Origin: Cristatella mucedo
Lineage: Eukaryota > Bryozoa > Phylactolaemata > Cristatellidae
Direction: 5' to 3'
Length of the DNA: 64,000 nt
NCBI GenBank assembly: GCA_009760855.2
Contig: WPIO01000025.1
Span: forward strand, 4,074,501-4,138,500
Both the position numbers and the translations under genes were made by a program. The notes under the pieces were generated by a model, which was not told the origin of the DNA, did no database searches, and saw nothing but the letters and a program-made list of their open reading frames with translations. How positions within the stretch are numbered: the stretch's first letter is position 1; every line of letters starts with the position of its first letter. Shown here one piece after another: positions 54,936-64,000 of this stretch.

Positions 54936-56585
54936 TTCTATTAGTTGCGCCGGACATACGATCACCGAGGCCAAGAGGTTCGTAGCAACAAGTGGCGTAA
55001 GACATTCTTATCTGTGAGGTGGGGTGACGATAGCGGCACATTGCGATGGCCTTGTACCTCCGGTTTATCTACGAAATGTACGGTGCCCTGAGAAAAAGCA
55101 CGGAGTTTTCTTGGTAGAATTAAGGAACGTTTTCGCCCATTGGAGCTCGCCGAACTCACTCGTGTCTGACAACTGCTACCGTTACTTAGCAACACATAGC
55201 GCTAAAGCCAGTAACGTAGACCGGCCTGCCAGGAGCGCAGAAGTTGTAGTTTCAGGCTGAATGCACTGCTTATGCGGCAGAGAAGACAACTTCCGACGGA
55301 AGCTACTGCCTTAGAAAAGAGAGCGAAGCCGCGCTCGCCGTCGGTGCAGAGTGGCTGCGCACCCAGCGCCTCTGCAGCGTGCCGCGATCCCACCAGACTG
55401 CTTGAGTAGGCTACCGATCGTCGAATGCTCGCAGGCAACGCAGGTGCTCGCTAGGTAGCGACGCAGCCATCCCAGTGTGCAGCGGCTGCGGCGCACTTTT
55501 ATCAGACGGTAGAAGAGCGACGCGGACCTCTACCGTCTACGGCCTTTGGATTGGTCGGTCGCTTTCTGCATGACCCAGGCTCTGGTGCGTTCGAGTCATG
55601 GAGCGGGCAGTGCTCTATTGCCTACTGCAAGCGAAAAAGGATTATCAGTTATATCTGCTTCATTTTTATTGTAACCTAAGAGAACCTAGTCTATATCCAA
55701 ACGCTTCACGTACGCCACGGGGTATTGAATACCGTACAGTAAGAAAAACGTAACGGCCAGCTGATTGCCTTAAAAGAGTTAATGTTGTCTGAGGGTGCTA
55801 TACAAATGTATTACTATTAATGTTATCACTACAACTTGGGGTGGAAAATTAGAAATTTCCCTGTGCAGGGCTCCAACCCACGACGTGTGTCGTGACGTGC
55901 ATGTGGTTTTATTTAATTGATGACACTGCCCCTGATCGCTGTACGAGTGGGCTGTGACACTCGATGCGGTAAGCAGCCCGGACGTGCTATTAGTGTTTGT
56001 TTTGACAAGAAAGTCAGGGGACTCCGGTGGGCGAGAGGGGCGAGGAGAGTCGTGCTTCGCCCTGCTCCGTGTGTAGGGAGAATAAACTGGTGGTGTTGCT
56101 CGTCGGCTGGTGTTCTGTGCCATTCGCGAAGATAATTCAGACTACAGTGCAGGCACTTACTTTACCCTTAACAATGAATTACTTTCGCGGTTTCGCAACC
56201 GTTTTTGATATGCCATATCAAGCAAATTCACGCTATCTTTCAGGATGAAAACCGCCAAAGTATGGCTTTGCCGATGAGTAGCATAGCAATGCCTAGGCTT
56301 GAATGCAATCAAGGCCAAGCTGGTAAAATGTAAGTCGCGAACCTAATCACGATAGCTGCTCCTGGCGATACTGCGAGGCGACATTGTGAGCTACAGCGGC
56401 TCCATTACACATCAATGCCAGGACAGTTTTTGCTTGTTGAGATTACTCGCTGATTTCCAGCGCTCTCGCTGACTGCGTGGTAATCTCAAGGCACCCGGCA
56501 CTCAACCCCAGGCTCGGAGCTCCGATGAAGTGACTTCGACCGACTCGGCTACACAGCTCGCGAAGACTCGCACAGGTTGCGTCTA
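54936..56585. other. Host DNA with no recognised gene
   Basis: Holds two heavily diverged SINE/LINE-tail remnants (about 55665-55735 and 55770-55820) and otherwise nothing recognisable. Confidence 0.45.
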
Positions 56586-56633
56586 TCTTGGACTGTAATC
56601 TCTGCTGTCTCTGTCTCTGTCTTTGCTGTCTCT

Positions 56634-56838
56634 GTCTCCGTCTTCGTCTCCGTCTCCGTCTCCGTCTCCGTCTCCGTCTCCGTCTCCGTCTCCGTCTCCG
56701 TCTCCGTCTCCGTCTCCGTCTCCGTCTCCGTCTCCGTCTCCGTCTCCGTCTCCGTCTCCGTCTCCGTCTCCGTCTCCGTCTCCGTCTCCGTCTCCGTCTC
56801 CGTCTCCGTCTCCGTCTCCGTCTCCGTCTCCGTCTCCG
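56634..56838. repeat. (CTCCGT)n hexamer minisatellite
   Basis: More than 30 nearly perfect copies of the hexamer tctccg, preceded by ctgtct units and followed by a pure CT run. It probably arose by expansion of a variant CT hexamer. Confidence 0.97.
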
Positions 56839-56956
<118 letters not shown>

Positions 56957-57440
56957 ATACCGGGCCACAGGTGGGAGAGCTAAGGAGTTTGGTAGCTTCC
57001 CTCGAAGCCAACCGGGAAATGATAAGTTACCCCGGCCCCCACCCTCGGAAGGCTCGTGGTCCCTACCCGGGAGATACCAGGCATAACGAGCCAAGCCAGG
57101 AGTTTGCCTCGAGGCGTACCTTCATTGTATTGCCTCTGGGTCTGTCTCCATTAGTTGGGATACCACCTCTTTTTTCACACAGGCTCTAGGTGCTTGTCAG
57201 GTGGGGCGTCCTGTAAGCGCAGCTTCCGGGTCTATTTCTACTCGTGCCTTTATTGCGGTGGTCTAACTTAGGCTAGCGGTGAGTATTGCGAGCGTCTTTG
57301 CAGACCACTTAGACATTTGGAGAATGCTCGCCTTTTACTGTCAGCTTTGTACCTTGCTAGGCTGCCCTAATAGATGGACAGTAACGGCAGCAAATTGCCA
57401 AAAGACACTAGCACTCACCAACGTCGTTCGTGGTTCACTC
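56957..57440. other. Host DNA with no recognised gene
   Basis: No repeat or coding signal recognised. Confidence 0.4.
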
Positions 57441-57895
57441 CCCCACCAGGCTAAGCATAGTAGTACCCGCTTTTGGAATCTAACTGCTTACCTATAGCTC
57501 GAACAAATCTTAAATTCTATGGAGACCGTGCCTATAGTTCGTATGCTCCCAAAGCCTGGAACTCACTCCCAACTTGCGTCACGACATCTCCTGACTTGTC
57601 CACATTTAAAAAGAAACTAAAAACGCGTCTATTTAGGACAGCACTTAGTGGATCCATGCGATTTGTTCTTTATGTGTTTATGCTTACTGATACTGTGCAT
57701 GCTGCCACTAACCAAACTTGCATGCTGACCCTGTGCATGGCACCCCTAGCCATGATAATTCTGTGTTTATTGACCATGCTACCACTAACCATTCGATCGT
57801 GCTTCTTTTGTAGCAAATGTCAAGTGCCTAGAGAGAGATTGAGTTCTCTAAGAGCCCTATATCAAATGCATTATTATTATTATTATTATTATCAT
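57441..57895 (+). mobile_element. 5'-truncated LINE, C-terminal codons and 3' end
   Basis: Encodes the C-terminal LINE segment ([40 protein letters not shown]), then the 3' untranslated region, tail hairpin and (ATT)n. Somewhat diverged from the 28-31 kb copy, so a different subfamily or older insertion. Confidence 0.88.
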
Positions 57896-57984
57896 TACGG
57901 TAACTGTGGCCCGGCATAGCTATGCGTTGAGAGTGAGAAACGTCAACTCAATACGCTGCTCAAGACCACGGTACCCTCGTTGAT

Positions 57985-58310
57985 TCGAAAATAATATAAC
58001 TAATATAATTCATTTGAATAGCGCCCCAATAATAATAAATAAATAAATCCTAGCTGATTAAACAGCCTCTTTTTGTATAGCGACAGAAGAGCCTTTGCGG
58101 CTATCACCACCGCTTGCAGTGGCGATAAAGAATCGCCCACCACAGGAATCGAACCCGTGACCTCGGGACCGAGGTCGTGAAAGCAACCACCTTACCTAGT
58201 GTGCCATCACGGCTCACCGAGAGAACTTAATCTCTATTCAGGCGCTTCACACATACCGCGGGCCTCGAGCCTCCGACCTCAGCCAGACCTCGGTCGGGGC
58301 GAGCACCTGG
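57985..58310 (-). mobile_element. SINE family B split by a nested SINE
   Basis: The two halves of a reverse-oriented family B copy (57985-58027 and 58219-58310) flank a complete family A copy. The break lies inside the tail hairpin region: gcgcccca on one side and gagaacttaatctctattca on the other. Confidence 0.85.
58028..58218 (-). mobile_element. SINE family A nested in family B
   Basis: Full-length, reverse-oriented, close to the consensus. It is younger than the family B copy it interrupts. Confidence 0.88.
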
Positions 58311-58369
58311 TTACTCGTGTTTCACAGAAAGGTTTCATAAAAATTCTCACGAAGTACAGTGAGCGCTGA

Positions 58370-58545
58370 GCCGCGATGGCTCACTAGGTAAGGTGGTTGC
58401 TTATCACGACCTCGGTCCCAAGGTCGTGGGTACGAGTCCTATCGTGGGCGATCCTTTATCGCCACTGCAAGCGGTGATGATAGCCGTAAGGGCTCTTCTG
58501 TTGCTATACAAGAGAGGCTATGGAATCAGCTAGTTAATAAATAAT
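58370..58545 (+). mobile_element. SINE family A
   Basis: Forward copy with head (gccgcgatggctcactaggt), body (cgccactgcaagcggtgatg) and tail (ggaatcagctagttaataaa). Slightly diverged. Confidence 0.88.
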
Positions 58546-58569
58546 TACCAGTCAATCCTGTTTATTGTT

Positions 58570-59308
58570 TCCGTTACCCAACCATTCAGCTGCATTCGTG
58601 ACATCTCGTCTCGACTTCTGCAACTCACTGCTTACTGGCCTACCAGCATGTGCGATCAGGCGATTGCAGCTGGTGCAAAACTCTGCAGCTAGGCTTGTCT
58701 GTCGTGAGCGTCGCAGTTGCCACATTACTCCACTTCTCGCCGACCTGCACTGGTTACCAGTCAAGCAACGGATTGACTTCAAGGTTTTGTCGCTCACTTT
58801 TAGGTCTCTTCATTCTATGGCTCCAGCCTATCTTTCAGAGATACTACCCCATCAGGCAAAGCATCGTACCACTCGCTTTTCGGAATCCAACAGTCTAGAA
58901 ATACCTCGTACAAACCTTAAATCCTTTGGAGACCGTGCATTTAGCTCGTATGCTCCCACAGCCTGGAACTCCCTCCCGACCTGCATCAGAACATCCCCCG
59001 ACCTGACCACATTTAAAAGAAACTTAAAAACATACCTATTTAGGACAGCATTTAGTGGGTCCTTGTGATTCGTCCTCGATGTGCTTATGCGTGCTGACAC
59101 TGTTCATGCTGCCACTAACCACATTTGCATGCTGACCCAGTGCATGTAACCCCTAACCATGTTATTCATTTTGTTTGTTTTTCAAGCATGATTTTACTTA
59201 CTATTCTATTGCGTATCACTTTGCAGCAAATGTAAAGCGCCTAGAAAGAGATTAAGTTCTCTGAGGGCGCTTTATCAAGTGCAATATTATTATTATTATT
59301 ATTATTAC
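58570..59308 (+). mobile_element. 5'-truncated LINE, C-terminal codons and 3' end
   Basis: A continuous frame from about 58565 to 59066 encodes the LINE C-terminal domain ([40 protein letters not shown]), followed by the 3' untranslated region, tail hairpin and (ATT)n. Very close to the copy at 28082-31200, so recently active. Confidence 0.9.
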
Positions 59309-59309
59309 T

Positions 59310-60860
59310 ACAAGTGACTAAATTAGGCATCTTTCAAAGTAGTGACAGACGGCTAGCCATTTCGGCTGCATAAAACTCTGATAGCGGGTTCTTAAACCAG
59401 GTAAATAAAATATGTAGTTTTAAGTATGTTTCAGGTACTACCGTAGGGATCTAGACAGGTACCGCATATGTCTAGCACAGCGTGTTCATTTCAAACATTC
59501 TCGTAGTCGTGACTGAGCTTCCACTAGCAAGCCATTGACATACGTATATTCATGGCCCTTGCGATTTACAGTAACTTGGCCACCATATTTCGTCGCGTAT
59601 ACTTTCCTTGATGTCCTACGGGGTGGCTGGTGCTGGCTTGCATTCCTGCGGATTCCTCTCGACTTCAAATACGTATTACGTACGCGCTTCGTTTGGTGCC
59701 TTGTTCTGGCCGGACGCGGAAGCCGCTTCGACCCGTTAGTAAAAATTGGTCTTGCGACTCCTGTCGGCCTCAGGACACCCGCGCACGAGATTGACGCAGT
59801 TGCGAGAACGCCGGCTATTTCTATCGTGCTATTCCCTGAGGCGGCTATCGTGCGCTATCAGCTTCATCTGTACGGCTGCAGCGTGTGGACAGTTCGCAAC
59901 GAAGGCTCCGCGTTTGCCAACGTGAGCGGCTCAAGCTCACGCTCAAGTCGGCGGAGCCTGCTAGGTACGCGTTACGCCTGTTTACTTCTGCGAGCGAGTT
60001 CAACAGCGGCCGCCTCCAGAGGCTTCCGGTCGCCCTTCACAATTGCCTTACGATTAAAATGTGCGTTCTTACGGCTACTACCTTCTACAGTATACATAAA
60101 AAGGTGAGGTCCTCGATAATAATCGCCGCTCGCCTCGATGGGGGCGAAAAACCGCAGCCTTCAGCAATTCACCGAAGTAGCATGCACTAACAACGCTGGC
60201 AACATATAGTGCTCATCTCGGGTAATTGTACAGCGGTAAGATCTTGCAATCTGAAATAGTCTTGCTAATAATAATATTATTAATAATAGTAGTAAACTCA
60301 AGGCTTTTGGTGATCAAACGGCCTCGTTTTCTCATTTTCCGACACGTTTTGCAAGCGTCGGTTCGAGCATGATTCGACGCATGCTATTAGCCAGAGGTCT
60401 TAATAACCGGTAGCCATGAGTATCTGTATGTTTTCTTTAGCATTCTGGCCTGAGGATTTAGTTTTTATTTTTATTTTGCATGCTTGATACCTGCATGTCA
60501 CTAAGCATTAGCTATAGGTTCTTTTGCCGCCGCGAGTTGTAAAACGCCTTGATGAGGATTACATTTTTGGGCGCTATACAAGCAGCCTACTATACAAGCA
60601 GCCTACTAGCGCTCACGCGGCCGAGCACGAGCAGCACGACGGACGAATCACTCGCAAATGCCTCAGAATGCCTCGAAGGGGAGGAATTAGTGTCGTGGCG
60701 CCCGAACTGCCAGATTCTGACGTCACGCGTAAAGGAGACCAGCCTACTCTCCAACTGCCGACTATGGCACATCTTTTTCAGCGGTCCTGAACTGCTACTT
60801 CTATGCTACTCACTACCTCAACTGCTCTCCTAACTCTGCTATGCTTCACACTTTCTCTTT
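59310..60860. other. Host DNA with no recognised gene
   Basis: Short frames only; a tandem 16-base repeat (ctatacaagcagccta) lies near 60575-60605. Confidence 0.4.
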
Positions 60861-60864
60861 GTTG

Positions 60865-60995
60865 CGTGAGACGAAGTCTGTTGGCTACCGAATGCGTACC
60901 GAAAGCCGCTTAGGCTGTGAGTGCGCTATACAAAACTCTCCTGCGTAACGCCCACATGGTCTTTATGACTTTGTGGAGTTACTGACGGAGATACA
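60865..60995 (+). mobile_element. Short interspersed repeat, family C
   Basis: Inverse-orientation partner of 27885-28025, covering tgagacgaagtctgttggct through gactttgtggagttactgac. Confidence 0.6.
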
Positions 60996-61640
60996 TTACA
61001 TTACATTTACTCACGGGGAAGAGCTAGACTCAAAATGGGACGCGTATGCTAGTAGCATTGGAATTTATTCATTCAAAAGCGCAGTTTTGTAGCAACGATA
61101 TGTAGCGAACACTCCAGCAATCTCGTGTACACCTGCATTGCAGGCTGGTTCCCCGAATTCCTGGTTCATTATCGCGGCCTGTTTACTGGAAGTGCTGAGG
61201 TGAAGACCAGTCAATATATGTCAATGGTACGTGTTTTTGTTTTAGTTTCAGCTTAATGCTTAAACATTTTGTTCTTGGCTGAGATAAACTAAATGTCATT
61301 TGATGTGTTTATACGCGGAAATAAGCTTTAGTAGAACCCGCTCATTCATCCATTCCGTACCCAAAAAGTATGCGTAAGTCGGAGCTATGCATGTCAGGAG
61401 TTTTAGTGGCTACCAGAAGTTGATATTATTGATCACCTTAATTTTCAACTTTCAAATGGCTGCTTGAATAAGAAATCTGCTTAACAGCGAGAAGTGGAAG
61501 CAGATGTACCAATTCAACTGAGAGACTTTTGATATCAGCCATAATAAATTGCGAAAGCTGGCCAAAGAAGCTTTTGTATTGAAAGGTTTATCGAATCAAG
61601 ATAAACAAAATTGACAAAAAATTCAAGTATATGTGGATAA
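60996..61640. other. AT-rich host DNA, no feature seen
   Basis: No gene or repeat family recognised. Confidence 0.4.
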
Positions 61641-61644
61641 ATTG

Positions 61645-62235
61645 TTTTCAGAGTTATGCCAGAAGAAAATTTCTGTAAGCTTGACCGTTTCGTTCTAGAC
61701 CAGGTTCTAGCAAAATTGGTGCTGCAGAGCCAAAGAAACGGAGTTTGCATAACATTGTGGCATCTCGCCGTTGCAAACGGGAGAGAGTTTGCAGATCGGC
61801 TTTTGCCAGACAAAGCCGAGATGCCAGCCGTGTCTCTGCGATATGGCTGGGCAAATTAAAAAAGAATCGCCAGCTTAGGTTATTGAAAAAATGCGAGCTG
61901 AGAGTCGATCCCTTTATCGTGAAGCCAGTCATACTTTCCAGCCTTTTCTGCTCCAGCAGATCGCAAAGTGTCAGTCTTGCAGCGTGCGTAATACGGACGA
62001 GACCGGCTTTTGTCGCCGAGTTGCTCCAGACCGGAAGATTGATCTTCGACCGATCAAAGGTTGCAAGAAAGGCAAGACTCGTGGCTCTCCATCGCTCTCA
62101 CTCGCTGTGTTGGCGATACAGGAGACGGGAAAATGGAGACCATTTTCATTGATTCTGCTATTTGCAAAGCCCAGAGAAATATTTTGAGTAATGAAGAAGG
62201 AGCACGGGCCTCTTATACGAACGCAGCGCGAAGGC
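61645..62235 (+). pseudogene. Degraded pogo/Tigger (CENP-B-like) transposase
   Basis: In one frame a DDE-type block NTDETGFCRRVAPDRKIDL, then GCKKGKTRGSPSLSLAVLAI and GKWRPFSLILLFAKPREIF, matches the pattern around the first catalytic Asp of pogo-superfamily transposases (N-x-D-E-T-G, later K-x-x-P-R-x-F). Upstream, in another frame, LDQVLAKLVLQSQRNGVCIT and MPAVSLRYGWAN resemble the helix-turn-helix DNA-binding region (S-x-G-W). Frames are broken by indels and stops, so this is a fossil. No terminal inverted repeats were found. Confidence 0.5.
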
Positions 62236-62299
62236 GTGGCTGACCGGAAACAAAGTTCTCTCGAGCTTCCCTAGGTTTTACAGGAAAAAGAAATTCTGG

Positions 62300-64000
62300 C
62301 TGCTAATCTTCATACGTTGCCCCTGCTCGATAGTGCTAGCTCCCACGCACCTGCTGGACAGCCGTTGTCAAACGTAAGTGTCATCTTGGTTCCTTCAAGT
62401 TCTACATCAATAATGCAAGCACTGGCTGCTGGAATTACTGGCTCCTTCAAGTGAAGGCATCCTCCTTCCAACGATTAATGGTATGTCCTTGAAAGAAACA
62501 GAGCCGCTGAGCGTGATATTCATACGGTAGGCTAGCTTCATGCAATTAATTTGTTGGCGTTTTTTGAGCATGGAATTCTATACCTAATTCCAAGGCCATA
62601 AAGGATTTTTTATGGACACACACGACTGATAGACTGCAAAGTGCAAGTCTTGCCTTTGTATAAATATTAATAGAATGTATTTTCAAGCAGCAACAAAGCT
62701 GCGATTAATTGATGTAAGCGCCGAAGATTTCATATGAAACTGGAAAGGTTGACGTCGCATCAAGAGTAAAATAATTTCGTCCGCCAAGTGCTGGCAGACG
62801 AAAAGAGAGCAGAAGGACGCACCCACTTGAGCTGAGTCAACGATTGGCACAGACCTACCTGCAGCTGCACCTCGACTTGGAACGGGCTTCAAAATGAGTA
62901 AGATGCCCATACTGAGAAACTAGCTTGTTCGCACTAACGCTGTTGAGTCATTCAAAAGGCCATGGCCAGCAGCAACCCTCCAGATGAGACAATACTTCAA
63001 GGGCTTGCGTTCACAGCAGAGACAGCTTCGTCTGCAAGAACGCCTCGCTAAAATGCACTAAAGAACATTATATTAGTTCTGCTTTGTGGAAAATTCTAAC
63101 TCTCTTCCCCCTGAGCTGAAAAAATTAGCTGTCACTTCATTTTCTATAAAGATGTATACCAACTTTTACTTGTGGCAAAGAATTAGCTTCCGGTCTTATT
63201 TATAAAGAAAAACGTAGTATGACATCTCCTTGACAAGATATTTTGAATTGAATCCATGGCATTATTTCCCATGTCTTGCTCACACACGGCAAGACTACGC
63301 GTGAAAAGAAGATCAGCCAGCCATAACTCGCTATATTATGAGTGTGAGCCCCGTAGAACTCAGAATTTCTTCTTAAGCCTTGATCTCTAAAATACACCTA
63401 TCTGAGTAATTATTAATGCCGAAAATACTGAGTACTTCTCCAGCTTGTTTCTATTCGTCTAGGGTGCCGTCCTGTAACTCATTTGCCTTTACCGACTTCT
63501 AAGAATCATAATTCATCTGCATGCATACTCCCCAAAACTATGTATATATGCGTCACACGGAGACTATCGGAATAATATTGGACCAAACTCGCTCTGCTCC
63601 AAGAATCAAGTATGCAAATAGCGGTCTTCTATCGTACTGGATTATATCTTTGAAAATGCATTGATCTTATGTATTTTATTAAAGATCGCTGATGAATGTT
63701 GCGAATTTAATTTTTATAACTTGATACATTTCCTTATTTTGAGCGTCGCAATAATTTTCGTGGATTAGAAGTTTATTGCACAAATTTGGTTCGCCATCCA
63801 TAGATCATGCTCCGGATACTTGTAAAAAAGCATGCATGCTCATAATTTATTTGGTTGCGTGGACCACGAAAGTAGGTGCGTGCTGTCTTTTCCATTGATT
63901 CCTGATTAAGCACATTTACGATGAATGCTAAGCCTCCTAAAAATAATGGCTCTGCGTATGGTGAGAGTTGGTGCTTTCTATTGAGTAGTATTCCTGCACT
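62300..64000. other. AT-rich host DNA, no feature seen
   Basis: I find no supported gene, RNA or repeat to the end of the window. Confidence 0.4.

Overview
The window is nuclear DNA of a multicellular animal, most likely an invertebrate; the species cannot be named from sequence alone. The evidence is a secreted thrombospondin-type-1 (TSP1) gene split into phase-1 exons, an L2/CR1-like LINE with many 5'-truncated copies ending in (ATT)n, two abundant tRNA-derived SINE families, a pogo/Tigger-like transposase remnant, and very long (CT)n microsatellites that produce many spurious Ser-Leu and Arg-Glu open frames.

Layout. 0.5-3.0 kb: minus-strand TSP1 gene, a signal-peptide exon followed by cysteine-rich exons. 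3-21.5 kb: GC-rich host DNA with CT, AT and GACAGA microsatellites, LINE tails, SINEs, strong palindromes and a 1.9-kb tandem duplication. 21.5-28 kb: host DNA with no recognisable gene, containing one copy of a 1.29-kb repeat whose near-identical partner lies at 53.3-54.6 kb. 28.1-31.2 kb: a nearly full LINE on the minus strand. About 31.2-53.3 kb: an AT-rich endogenous virus of the Polinton/Maverick-adintovirus type. 53.3-64 kb: host DNA with LINE and SINE copies, a CTCCGT minisatellite and the pogo remnant.

The virus-like element is the main content. It carries a protein-primed-type family B DNA polymerase, a retrovirus-like integrase, an FtsK/A32-type packaging ATPase, an adenain-like cysteine protease joined to a CxxC protein, a double-jelly-roll-type major capsid protein, two penton-like proteins, a phospholipase A2-domain minor capsid protein, a lambda-exonuclease (YqaJ)-like nuclease, an HNH endonuclease, small membrane and zinc-ribbon proteins, and three genes with repeats resembling phage tail fibres. 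Together these would give replication, integration, capsid assembly and maturation, packaging and entry. Most genes start 2-8 bases after a TATAG motif, and two gene pairs diverge from 10- and 19-base shared promoters.

The most unusual observation is that many of these genes read well across TAA, TAG and TGA codons. At least 30 such codons lie inside otherwise continuous, recognisable frames, alongside separate frameshifts, mostly at homopolymers. Either the source virus used a code in which all three stops can be sense (UAR perhaps Gln, UGA perhaps Trp), or the copy is a decayed pseudovirus. Host SINEs inside the capsid and integrase genes show that it now sits in the animal genome.
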